A stretch of 64,000 nucleotides of DNA, taken from the NCBI GenBank assembly GCA_014218235.1, contig CM024755.1:40568109-40632108 (forward strand), read 5' to 3'. The translations under genes were made by a program, and so were the position numbers. Positions 54,583 through 64,000 of this stretch are shown one piece after another. Source of the stretch: Colocasia esculenta (taxonomy: Eukaryota > Streptophyta > Magnoliopsida > Alismatales > Araceae). Every line of letters starts with the position of its first letter. The first letter of the stretch is position 1. The notes under the pieces are model-generated. The model searched no databases. It was not told the origin of the DNA and worked only from the letters and a program-made list of their open reading frames with translations.

Positions 54583-56572
54583 GAGGTTTTGGTACCCAAA
54601 TTACTTTGGGTGCCGTTTCATCATTCATGCCAAACAGTAAATGCTTTGGAATCCAGATTTGTTTAAATTTCTGTTTTAGTGGATTGTTCCAGCATTGTTT
54701 TTCATTGTGCCCAATCTTTTTACAGATCTTACATGATGATGGCTTATGAACAACAGTGGATTTTGGATTCTTAGTTGCATGCATAGGCATCTTACCCTTT
54801 TGTTGCCTAGTGAGCTTAGCATTAGGAACTTGCTGTTTTGCCTTGGGACATCCCTGTTTGGGGTTGGTAGCAAACTCCTTAAGCTTAGTTGGAACAAATT
54901 TGGTAGCCTTAGGTTCCTGGTTTTTGCCCTTGGTTTGATTTTTCCTTTTCCTTGAGGGATTTTGATTGCTAGAACTTGGGATAGGATCAGTGAAATTAGT
55001 CAGCAGATTTTTTCCTGTTTCCTTTGGCTTGGGATTTTGAAACCCAATCCCATGTCTAGCAACAAACACATTGGATCCTAAGATTGCATCTAGATTCTGT
55101 TTGCTCTTGACAAAACTAGATAGATCCTTTGTTTTGCCTTTCAATTCCTTTTCAGCTTTTTCCAATTTCTCTTTTAGATCAGTATGCTCATTGTTTAGAG
55201 TTTCAAGGAGGTTCATTAGATCATCTTTCTCTTTTTGAGCTTCTTGAAGCTTAATTTTCATGCTATCCATCTCTTCACTGTGTGTTTGTTCATCTATTTT
55301 CATCATGTCAATTACCTTATTCAGAGATTCAATTTCATCATTATTATCAGTTTCATGAATAAGGAAATTAACTTTCTTCTTGAGTGCTTTATTTTCTGAT
55401 TTGAATTGACGGAATTTTTCAAAAAGGACAGTGTATGCTTCTTCCCATTCAGCAGTAGAAAAAGACTCAAAGGAAGAATTTACCTCAGAGGAGTCATCAC
55501 TCCTTGCCATAAGACAGTGAATCTCGTCATCTCCTGAGGTAGCTTGACTTTTTTCATCATCGTCTTCATCACTCCATGTAGCCAGCATTGCTTTGGCTTT
55601 CTTGAAGACGAACTTGTCCTTTTTCAGTTTCTTCTTGAGCTCGGGGCACTCTCCTCTCATGTGTCCCTGCTTCTTGCACTCATAGCACACAACATCAGAT
55701 TTTTTATTGGACGAATCAAACCTGTTGGTGCCTTTTTGGAAAGGTTTGGAGTTTCCTGAACCTCTTCTCTTGAATTTTAAAAACTTCTTAAACTGTCTAG
55801 TGAGCATGGCCATTTCATCATTCTCACTATCAGTAGAGGTTTCAGACTCAGACCCTTCCTGTTGGGCATTCTTTTTGGAATCTGAAGATACTTTATTTGA
55901 GGCCTTCAAGGCAATTGACTTCCTTGGATTCTCTTCAGTTTCTTTTCTTTTTACATTTAGTTCATAAGTCATGAGAGATCCAATCAATTCATCCACTTTC
56001 ATTGTTGAAAGATTCTTGGAATCCTCGATGACAGTGACTTTGGTGTTCCATGAGGATGGAAGAGACCGAAGTATCTTCCTCACCAAATCACTTTCTGAGT
56101 ATTCCTTCTTAAGACCTTTCAATCCATTTATAAGTACCATGAATCTAGCAAACATGTCAGAAATTGTCTCATCACGGTTCATCTTAAACATTTCATATTC
56201 TGAGACTAACATGCTTACCTTGGATTCTCTCACCTCAGACGTACCTTCATATATCAACTCGAGCTTGTCCCACATCTCCTTAGCTGAGGTGCATGTGGAG
56301 ACTCTCGAGTATTCCTTTGGGTGGACCGCGCACTGCATCATGTTGAGGGCGCTCCAGTTGAGTGTCCCTTTTGCAATCTGGTCCTTGGTCCATGTATCTT
56401 CGTCTTGAGGCAATCCATATGGTCCTGTTCTGACTATCTTCCACAATTCATAGTTTTGTGCTCGTAGAAACACCTGCATGCGGTTTTTCCAATATGGATA
56501 GTCAGTGCCATCAAAGAAGGGTGGCCTGGTCACAGAGTGTCCCTCGGCCATATACCCCTTGGTAGATTCCAT
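54575..56572 (-). CDS. gag: Copia E Gag (665 aa), open
   Basis: Particle protein. The Gag domain (RPPFFDGTDYPYWKNRM near residue 15, to about 205) is followed by CCHC C296, C299, H304, C309, a long coiled coil (about 380-490), a Lys/Asn-rich basic part, and a second CCHC C614, C617, H622, C627. It ends KVIWVPKPLV. The ATG at 56572 is about 75 bases after the LTR. The same architecture as A and D, but only about half the residues look alike at the N-terminus, so E is a distinct family. The stop is followed by the overlapping pol frame. Confidence 0.93.
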   Translation of the reverse strand: MESTKGYMAEGHSVTRPPFFDGTDYPYWKNRMQVFLRAQNYELWKIVRTGPYGLPQDEDTWTKDQIAKGTLNWSALNMMQCAVHPKEYSRVSTCTSAKEMWDKLELIYEGTSEVRESKVSMLVSEYEMFKMNRDETISDMFARFMVLINGLKGLKKEYSESDLVRKILRSLPSSWNTKVTVIEDSKNLSTMKVDELIGSLMTYELNVKRKETEENPRKSIALKASNKVSSDSKKNAQQEGSESETSTDSENDEMAMLTRQFKKFLKFKRRGSGNSKPFQKGTNRFDSSNKKSDVVCYECKKQGHMRGECPELKKKLKKDKFVFKKAKAMLATWSDEDDDEKSQATSGDDEIHCLMARSDDSSEVNSSFESFSTAEWEEAYTVLFEKFRQFKSENKALKKKVNFLIHETDNNDEIESLNKVIDMMKIDEQTHSEEMDSMKIKLQEAQKEKDDLMNLLETLNNEHTDLKEKLEKAEKELKGKTKDLSSFVKSKQNLDAILGSNVFVARHGIGFQNPKPKETGKNLLTNFTDPIPSSSNQNPSRKRKNQTKGKNQEPKATKFVPTKLKEFATNPKQGCPKAKQQVPNAKLTRQQKGKMPMHATKNPKSTVVHKPSSCKICKKIGHNEKQCWNNPLKQKFKQIWIPKHLLFGMNDETAPKVIWVPKPLV

Positions 56573-56629
56573 TTGATCGTGAATCTCCTGATCGTTAGAT
56601 CAAATAGATAAAGCAATAAATCGGAGAAA

Positions 56630-56647
56630 CCACGCTCTGATACCAAT
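56630..56647 (-). promoter_or_regulatory. Primer binding site of E
   Basis: The - strand reads TTGGTATCAGAGCGTGG directly after the 5' LTR. It contains TGGTATCAGAGC, matching initiator tRNA-Met. Confidence 0.88.
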
Positions 56648-57972
56648 TGAAGGGTTGCGGAATTCCCAATATGGTAATCTAGAAGGGGGGTTGAATAGAT
56701 TACTGCCTCTTAAAAACTATTATCACGTTCTTTTTCTTAAAGCACAGATTATCAAGACAGTATCAAGATCTAAACTATGTGTAGATGATGTAGAAACCTA
56801 TCTAGTGTGTGAATATGCAACGTGTCTATCAAACATCTATCGTAGAAATGATCAAACCACGAGACACGCAGATTTACGTGGTTCGGAGTACACAACAGTG
56901 TATCCTACGTCCACGGCACACACACACACACAGAGTAAACTGCTTATGAGCGAGTTCAGTGACTACAACTCACACACACACGTGTTTTCTGATGTGCACC
57001 CACGATCAGAACAACACACACACGTGATCTCAAGCACAAGAGACGCTTGAATCACACAAACACACACACAGTTGATGAGAATTATGAAACAGGAAGAGTT
57101 CAGAGCGTAGGAGTAAATCCTAATGTGGAACTCTTCTGAGAACGCCTGGATGGAGTTCAAACTTCGACTTGAGTGCTCTGGACTGATGGAGAAGGTTGAA
57201 TCCACGACGATCTATCTTCAGTACTGCAGGATCAACTGATCTTTCGGTCTCTGCACTGCAGACTTGAAGCAGAGCAGCAGCAACTTCTTTTCTCTTGGAC
57301 TTGGCTTTAGGGTTTTTGGTTGTGGCTGCTTCTGTACGAGATTCTCTTCAAAAGGATGCTTATATAGTTGTGTTTTCATGTGGAGAGTCGTGGGACTTGA
57401 AAACACAATCTTGGATATGAAGGAAGGTTTCCGTATTTGAAGATCCTCTGCATCTGTCGACAGGTTCTGAGTATCTGTCGACAGATTGCAACAGATTTGC
57501 AACAGACAGACTTCAGGTTGCTCTGGTCTGTGGCATCTGTCGACAGGCGATATCCATCTGTCGACAGGCAGAGACAGTTTTGCCAAAACACAGAACTCTG
57601 GTATTTCTGTCTGCGACATCTGTCGACAGGTCTCTGAGAATCTGTCGACAGGTGCTCTCAGTACTCTTCAGTCTGATCACAACTGCGGCATCTGTCGACA
57701 TATGCCTTTGGGTCTGTCGACAGGTACATGTATACTCTGTGATTGTGATCATTTTCTCATGATTTGAGAAGGCTTGGTTATATGCATTTGTACCTGCATG
57801 ATAAAACATGTATAGTTAGGTATAATGTAGACATAGATAACCAAATATTGTATCATCTTAATTGACATGTATGAAACCTCAATTCAACTCATTCATCATT
57901 AAAAACATTGTTTGACTTTCATTTATCACTTAGAGTGTGAATTCACTTAGTTTCCAGAATATGAACCCAACA
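56648..57972 (-). repeat. 5' LTR of E (1325 bp)
   Basis: Same as the 3' LTR except for one G fewer in the G-run near 56688, C for T near 56745, and G for A near 57112. It contains the palindrome pairs at 57454-57723 and a TATA box at 57360-57366. Confidence 0.95.
57454..57723 (-). repeat. Four pairs of CTGTCGACAG palindromes, 5' LTR of E
   Basis: Identical to the set in the 3' LTR. In this copy they sit in the active promoter position, 88-360 bp upstream of the TATA box. Confidence 0.93.
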
Positions 57973-57977
57973 TATAC

Positions 57978-60573
57978 CCCTGGAAAAAGGGTCAAGTCTA
58001 CGTTCTAACCCAAGTGGAATGCTCAAATTCTATGTAGTATACACGAAGCGGTAAGCGTTCTCCTCCAAGTTGTCTGAACATGGGCTTTTTTTAGACAAAT
58101 GAGACTTCTTCAACCCAGAAGGTAGGTTTTCTCGGGCCAAACCTTAACATAACATATACCAATATGTAGAGCATCAAGTTAACTTTCATTTCCCACTGGT
58201 TTCATCGAATTTCATCTTGTAGATTTTGAATTACAAGCATTTTGCCAAAGTCGTGCACTGTTAGAGTTTTTCCCGTTGTTCTTATTATGCATGCGATTCA
58301 AGACTGAATTAGACCAAACATCCTTCATGAAAGTTCTTCTACTTGAAGTCAATATCATCATTGATGTTGGACGTTTTGTCTAAAAGTCTTTCTTTAGGGA
58401 GTTATAAGTGTGTTAAGAGAGTCGCTGCATGATACTGCGATTTGGGGCTGCACTTAGCTTTATGTTCTTCATATGTTTTCTAGAAATTAGGGACCGAATT
58501 AGATCTAATCCCCAACATCAAAGTTCTTCTACTTGTTGTCCTAATCATATTTTGTGTTGAACATTTTGTCTAAATGTCATTCGTTAGAGAGTTATAAGCA
58601 GGGTAAGTAAATCCTACATGAGATGTGTTTTCGGGTTGCACATGACCTATATGTGTTGATCTGGGAGGGCCTCTAGTGTCGACACTACTTGGACTAGTGT
58701 CGACACACTGTCCCAGATTAGCCCAAAAGGTGTTCTGGGAAGGCCTCTAGTGTCGACACTACCTGATCTAGTGTCGACACTACCTGACCAGTTTTGCCCA
58801 AAAGGTGTTCTGGAAGGCCTCTAGTGTCGACACTACTAGAACTAGTGTCGACACACTGTCCCATATTGGCCAGATGGTTTTCTGGAAGTTGTCTCTAGTG
58901 TCGACACTACTTGATCTAGTGTCGACACTACTCAACCAATTCTTCATTATTTTGCCTTGTGTTTGTAGCATAGTGTCGACATCAGTAAGGGGTGTGTCGA
59001 CACTACCTTTGACAAATATTGCCTGTCTTGGGTCTGATCATTGCATGATGTCTATTTAATGACTTAAAAGTGTTTAATCCATTGAAAAATCCTTAATTAC
59101 ATGAATATTATTCTAATTTCTTTCTTAATGATATGATCATATATGAAGCTTGTGATTTACTCTTGTTACCATTCTAGCTTGAGTTAAATGATAAATATTA
59201 TCTTAAAATCCTGTAAACCCATATGTAGTTTAATACATTGATCTTTGCATGCCATCATGTTAAGTGTTTTTCGAGAGTTTGAGACCGACGGATTGTGAAT
59301 TGACACGCGTACATCATTACACACTTATACATCAAGGGCGTGCACTTCCTTTCTCTTCTTGTTCTCGTGAGCATGAATTACAATCTAGACTAAAGCCATT
59401 ATTGTAAAGATTGAACTAAATTATAAATCGTACCGTTCAGCTACCGAATTTATCTCTTGACCATTGTTATCATAAAATCATGTTCAGTTACTTATTACTT
59501 GTTCCCATCATCATCATGAACATGACATTACACATGCTTACTTATTGAAACTCTCATTGGCCATTATTAATGACTGTGGGTATCTACATTTAAAATTTTA
59601 CATGAGATGCTGACAGGGCACGGCGTGTGTCCAAGGGCTCCAATCTAGCCCCAATGACGGCGAGTCATAGATATACTGTTAAACATAGGGTATAATGAAT
59701 CCTGGCGTTGCATCTGCGCTAGGAGTACTTTCTTGCTTGTTGAATGTTAGATACATAACCACATACACGTGGCCTGTGTGCACTCTTGGTGGATCTTTCC
59801 TTGGTGTACATTAGTGTTTACGTGCCTGATTAGTGTTACTTGATCGTGCTTGTGCAATCTTGCTTGCTTGCTTGCGTGATATGGCCATCCTGCATTTATT
59901 ACAACTAGTGATATCTTGCGTTCTTGTAAACTATTGACATCAAGTGAAATCTTGCGTGCTTGTACAAAGTGATATATTGCTAGTCCTCTCTTGTTATATC
60001 ATTCCAGATCTTATTCTTTCACGATCACTCTATCTAGCTTGTTTCATGTATCATGTTTTAAATCTGTTTTATTCGTACATGCATATCATGACATTCATCG
60101 TGCTTACCTAGTTCTAAAATGTTAATCACTTATATCATTGCCCGCACATTGAGATATAAATCCTACTGGGCTAGTTTGCCCATCCCCTACTTTTACCCAA
60201 TCTAGGTGACTATGACATTCAAGAGGAAGAGCAAGTCGAGGATGGGAATGCGTCCGAGTGATGAGCGTTCCGACTGTGAGCCTAGTTATAGTAGATTACT
60301 TTGAGCATTAGTACAATTTAGTAGGAAGTGAGGTATTATGTACTTATGTTTTTATTGAGTCTCAGTCCTGTACTAGTTTCCAATTTTGATAAAATGAGTT
60401 GAGATCTGATTACCATTTATATGGAGTTCAACACTTGGGCCCTATTATGATGTTGTGTTGATACACATTTAGTGCGTGCTAGCTGGAGGCTTATTTGCCG
60501 ACTGTCCACGTCTCGAGATATCGACTCGAATTCTTCGAAGTAATATCCGCTGTGTAATTCTCGGGACGTGACA
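57978..60573 (+). repeat. 5' LTR of F, right part (2596 bp)
   Basis: Continuation of F's LTR to GGGACGTGACA. It carries the GTGTCGACAC palindrome array (58676-59003). The rest is AT-rich and without supported genes; short open frames are ignored. Confidence 0.87.
58676..59003 (+). repeat. Five pairs of GTGTCGACAC palindromes in LTR F
   Basis: Ten cores; most are A-GTGTCGACAC-T. The starts within each of the five pairs are exactly 21 bp apart (for example 58676/58697, 58973/58994). The pairs are separated by 50-80 bp with repeated filler containing GTTCTGG and AAAAGGTG. Confidence 0.93.
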
Positions 60574-60579
60574 GTTTAG

Positions 60580-60592
60580 TGGTATCAGAGCC
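60580..60592 (+). promoter_or_regulatory. Primer binding site of F
   Basis: TGGTATCAGAGCC, six bases after the LTR end. Matches initiator tRNA-Met. Confidence 0.88.
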
Positions 60593-60811
60593 TAGGAATA
60601 CCAAATAGGATAATGTCTCAGGAATAGGAGATACCTATGGAACCTAGGTCATGGAAATTTAATATAGTACCTGGTGAGAATGGGTAGAGACTGGGAATAT
60701 GTTAGAAAGAATTAAACACTCCCACCCATTGACTCTTATAATGTATCCAGAGACAATAATTAGTTTCCATCCTTTTCTCAGGAACCCTCATAACACTCTC
60801 ACTCAACTGCA

Positions 60812-61621
60812 ATGGCTCGCAACCAGTGGCAAGCTATGCAAGACATTGTGGCTGGACTTACTCAGGCTCTGCAAAATGTAGTTCAGGCTGGAAATCAGGC
60901 TGTAGCTGCAAGGAATGGAGCCGGTGATCTGCACCGGAATTTTAGGAGTTTGAACCCTTCTCGTTTCTCTGGGTCCCCTGACCCAGATGAGGCAGAGAAT
61001 TGGCAAGAGGAGATAGAAAGGATTTTCCAGGTGATGCAATGCACTAATAGGGAGAAGGTGGTGCTGGCCACTTTCCAATTTACTAAAGATGCTCGAGCAT
61101 GGTGGAAGGCCACCTCGGCCCACCTGCCAAATGTAGCTGAATTAGAGTGGGCCGGATTCCTGGAGATATTCCGAGGAAAATATTTCTCTGAGAGAGTCAA
61201 GGAGAAGAAGACAGCGGAGTTTGCCGCACTTAAACAGAAAGGAATGACCGTGGCTGAGTATGTGGCTAAGTTCGCGCGTCTTGCTGTGTATGCCCCACAC
61301 CTGGTGGGAACTGAAAGGCTAAAGGCTAACCGTTTCATGGATGGGCTCAAGCCCATGTTCATTGAAAGGCTCGGACCACACAATATTCAAACTTACACTG
61401 AGATGGTCCAGAGAGCTCAGTTGGTAGAAGACACCATGGCCAAGGTAGAGGGCATGAGGGGCAAGGACAACTCCAAGCCAGTTTTTGTCAAGAAGGGAAC
61501 GCCCAATATTGCTCCAACTTTTCGTAACAACAACGTCAACAACAACAACAAGAGGCTGAATGCCGGGAGAGATGTTTCTGGAGACAAAAAGAGTCAAAAT
61601 GGAAGGTCGGCAGTTGTCTGA
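60812..61621 (+). CDS. gag: Gypsy F Gag (269 aa), frame lost before zinc knuckle
   Basis: Retrotransposon gag domain (PF03732 type) at residues about 45-190: FSGSPDPDEAENWQEEIERIF, ARAWWKAT, WAGFLEIFRGKYF, MTVAEYVAKFARLAVYAPHL. An Asn-rich linker (NNNVNNNNKR) follows. The open frame ends at 61621, but the zinc knuckle belonging to this protein is in the next frame from about 61600 on, so a single-base gain is likely, perhaps in the A-run at about 61586-61590. Related in order to Gag of G but of a different family. Start ATG at 60812, 220 bases after the primer site. Confidence 0.87.
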   Translation: MARNQWQAMQDIVAGLTQALQNVVQAGNQAVAARNGAGDLHRNFRSLNPSRFSGSPDPDEAENWQEEIERIFQVMQCTNREKVVLATFQFTKDARAWWKATSAHLPNVAELEWAGFLEIFRGKYFSERVKEKKTAEFAALKQKGMTVAEYVAKFARLAVYAPHLVGTERLKANRFMDGLKPMFIERLGPHNIQTYTEMVQRAQLVEDTMAKVEGMRGKDNSKPVFVKKGTPNIAPTFRNNNVNNNNKRLNAGRDVSGDKKSQNGRSAVV

Positions 61622-62312
61622 GAACTGTAAATTCTGCGATAAACTAGGACACCGAGCCGAGGAATGCTGGAAGATGCTCGGGGCATGCTTGAGATGTGGT
61701 GGTCGTGACCATCGTATTCCTGACTGTCCAATGATGAAGGACCAACCAGGTAGAGCTCAGAATGCACCACGGCGTCAGGGACACCTCAATGCTGTCATAG
61801 AAGTTGACCTACCCGAGGAAGGTGGTATGGTGGAAGGTACCATTTCCATACACTCTCAACCTACTTTTGTGCTTATTGATACTGGAGCTGCATATTCATT
61901 TATTTCCACCACATTTGCCGCAACTCTACCTGTCAAACCTGTACCCTTGAAATCCAAGATTTATGTAGCCTCTCCACTAGGCTCAGAATCTGAACTCACT
62001 CACTACTTGCCAAAATGTGAAACTATAATTGGAGGACACAATCTCCCTGCCGACCTCATCTGTTTAGACATGAAGGGTTATGATGCCATTTTGGGTGTCG
62101 ATTGGCTAATTGAATATGATGCCGATGTAAACTGTCGCCATAGGAGGGTCACTTTTAAAAGACCAAACCTCCCAACTCTATCACTACTTGGCACCCGTTT
62201 ACAGAAACACTCTATCTTGATATCCTCCCTAAAGGCTTCTAAGCTGATCAACCAGGGTTGTGATGCTTTCCTAGTTTCCGTCTTGAAACTGAAAAGAAGA
62301 AACCAACCCTAG
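61590..62312 (+). pseudogene. pol: Gypsy F zinc knuckle and protease, shifted frame
   Basis: Reads CKFCDKLGHRAEEC and CLRCGGRDHRIPDC (two zinc-knuckle-like motifs), then the retropepsin active site VLIDTGAAYSFIS and YDAILGVDWLIEYDADVNC near the protease C-terminus. The frame is one base off from both gag before it and RT after it (which share a frame), so two compensating indels flank this part, at about 61586-61620 and about 62270-62290. Del/Tekay elements normally have one continuous Gag-Pol frame. Probably mutational, although a recoding explanation is not excluded. Confidence 0.8.
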
Positions 62313-64000
62313 AATGCATTCCAATAGCCAGAGACTATCCTGACGTATTTCCAGAGGAATTACCTAGTATACCACCTGAGCGGGAGGTAAACTTCACCAT
62401 TGAGTTACTCCCTGGGGCAGCCCCTGTTTCAAAGGCCCCATATCGCATGTCCCCTGTTGAATTGCAGGAGTTCAAGAGACAGATCCAAGAACTGCTAGAT
62501 CAAGGTTTTATCAGGCCTAGCACATCCCCGTGGGGAGCGCCAGTGCTATTTGTCAGGAAGAAGGACGGGACAATGAAGCTATGCATTGATTACCGTCAGT
62601 TGAACCAGTTGACAATAAAGAATAAGTATCCACTACCCCGAATCGACGAGCTATTTGACAAGATCTCCGGTGCACAATATTTCTCCAAGATAGACCTAAG
62701 ATCAGACTACCATCAACTAAGAATAAAGGAGGAGGATATTCACAAGTCTGCATTCCGAAGTAGATATGGTCACTATGAGTTTGTGGTCATGCCGTTTGGT
62801 TTAACAAATGTTCCAGCGGCTTTCATGCAACTTATGAACAATATTTATAGGCCATACTTGGATCAGTTTATAGTGGTGTTCATTGATGACATCCTTATTT
62901 ACTCCAAATCTAAAGAAGAACATGAGGAACACTTGAAGGTTGCTCTGCAAGTGCTCAGAGATAATCAACTCTATACTAAACTTAGTAAGTGTGAATTCTG
63001 GATGGAGGAAGTGTCTTTCCTTGGTCACATCATATCCAAGGAGGGAATCTCTATGGATCCATCTAAGGTGGAGGCGGTAAAGAACTGGGGAAGGCCGACA
63101 ACTGTGTCGGAGATTAGAAGCTTTATGGGTTTAGCCGGTTATTATCGTCGCTTCATTAAAGATTTCTCAAAGATAGCTGTACCTTTGACCAGGCTTACCA
63201 GGAAGGAGAATCCATTCGCATGGACTCATGAATGTGAAGAAAGTTTCAGGGCATTGAAAGAACACCTTACCTCGGCACCTGTACTGACCCTGCCGGTTGC
63301 TGGGGGTAGTTTTGAAGTATACACCGATGCATCTGGGATCGGCCTTGGCTGTGTGCTGATGCAAAATGGGAAGGTTATATGCTATGCGTACAGACAATTG
63401 AAGAAGCACGAGGACAATTATCCTGTACATGATCTGGAGCTAGCTGCTGTAGTCTTCGCCTTGAAGATATGGCGTCATTATCTATATGGTGAGAAATTCA
63501 TTGTGTTTTCTGACCATAAAAGTTTGAAGTATCTGTTTTCACAGCAGGACTTGAATATGAGACAGCGACAGTGGTTAGAGTATCTCAAGGATTTCGACTT
63601 CACGATCCAATATCACCCAGGAAAAGCAAATGTTGTGGCAGATGCTCTAAGTAGGAAGCCAATGATCACATTGTCGAGCTTAATGGCAGACGAATGGAAG
63701 TTATTAGAAGACTTCGCCAGGTTGAATATTGATGCTGACATCAAAGAGAAGGGATGCTTTGTTGCTAGTGTTAGAGCACAACCCACACTATTGGAGGACA
63801 TCACAACACTCCAAGACAATGACCCTATACTTGTGGAGATTAAGGCTAACCTGGACCAGAGGCCGGATTTCTCATTAACTGAAGATGGAAGGCTATTGTT
63901 TCGGGATCGGGTCTGTGTACCCGACCATGCGGAGACAAAGAAAATAATTATGGATGAGGCTCACAAGACCAGATATACTATTCATCTAGGAACTACCAAA
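62282..64000 (+). CDS. pol: Gypsy F Pol: RT, RNase H, integrase start (open to edge)
   Basis: I translated this frame to the last base and met no stop. It begins in the linker (KPTLECIPIARDYPDVFPEEL). RT has IRPSTSPWGAPVLFV, KIDLRSDYHQL with the first catalytic Asp, MPFGLTNVPAAF and FIDDILIYS with the Asp pair. RNase H has YTDASGIGLGCVLMQ, DLELAAVVFALKIWRHYLYG and FSDHKSLKYLF, then the tether ending KANVVADALSRKP. The final residues EAHKTRYTIHLGTTK contain the first His pair of the integrase zinc finger. Apart from the upstream frame changes it looks catalytically complete as far as visible. Confidence 0.92.

Larger units (their letters stand above)
46427..57972 (-). mobile_element. Copia E (Sirevirus), complete and apparently intact, 11.5 kb
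   Basis: LTRs at 56648-57972 (5') and 46427-47752 (3'), with target copies TATAC at 46422-46426 and 57973-57977. Open gag (665 codons), pol (1080 codons) and ORF3 (394 codons). Primer site and purine tract are present. By eye the two LTRs differ by two base changes and one G in a G-run, so insertion is recent. It is the only element here with all parts needed for transposition. Confidence 0.95.
45726..64000 (+). mobile_element. Gypsy F (Del/Tekay-like), runs off right edge
   Basis: The 5' LTR starts TGTAGCACCCCAG (45726) and ends GGGACGTGACA (60573), with copia E inside; without E it is about 3.3 kb. Primer site at 60580, gag at 60812, protease, RT, RNase H and the start of integrase follow to the window end. 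Order with integrase after RNase H identifies Ty3/gypsy. Long LTRs and sequence type fit Del/Tekay. The probable target copy on the left is GTCAG (45721-45725). Confidence 0.9.

Noticed and set aside
59860..59960. Satellite made of GCTTGCTTG repeats
   Set aside because: Only a few imperfect words; no regular array.

Overview
This window is repeat-derived DNA from a flowering plant genome. I found no host gene, rRNA or tRNA gene. It consists of mobile elements inserted into one another. Evidence for a plant: Sirevirus-type Ty1/copia elements with coiled-coil Gag and a third ORF, long-LTR Ty3/gypsy elements of the Del/Tekay and Athila types, a CACTA (En/Spm) DNA transposon with plant-type transposases, and primer sites matching plant initiator tRNA-Met and tRNA-Asp. 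The species cannot be named from this sequence.

Layout. The backbone is an old, decayed copia element on the + strand, called D here. Its pieces are at 6313-7157 (LTR end), 7158-7383, 19149-20864, 30183-32771 and 44194-45725. Five insertions break it. (1) Copia A, - strand, sits in D's 5' LTR and runs off the left edge (1-6312). (2) A solo LTR of an A-like family, C (7384-19148), sits in D's gag; C itself holds G (8782-18385), a gypsy element with 4.1 kb LTRs that encodes only Gag. (3) CACTA element H (20865-30182) sits in D's protease coding region. (4) I (32772-44193), an Athila-like element that has lost RT, RNase H and the integrase core, sits in D's RNase H region. (5) Gypsy F (45726 to beyond 64000) sits in D's third ORF; copia E (46427-57972), complete and apparently intact, lies inside F's 5' LTR. 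Target duplications are visible for C (CTTCT), G (CGTTA), H (AAT), I (TCTTC) and E (TATAC), which supports these joins.

Coding state. E has open gag, pol and ORF3 frames and nearly identical LTRs, so it is the best candidate for a recently active element. F's pol is open from RT to the window edge but has two compensating frame changes around its protease. A keeps an open gag but has several stops in pol. D, H and I are pseudogenic. G keeps gag only.

The most unusual signal is in the non-coding DNA. Copia E and gypsy F, from unrelated superfamilies, both carry pairs of short palindromes with a GTCGAC core, with the two members 21-22 bp apart in every pair (two helical turns). In E the pairs lie upstream of the LTR TATA box, and one more pair lies about 90 bp upstream of a TATA-like box in front of ORF3. 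This suggests a second, internal promoter with the LTR's architecture. The LTRs of A, C and G carry other CpG-containing repeated or palindromic motifs.
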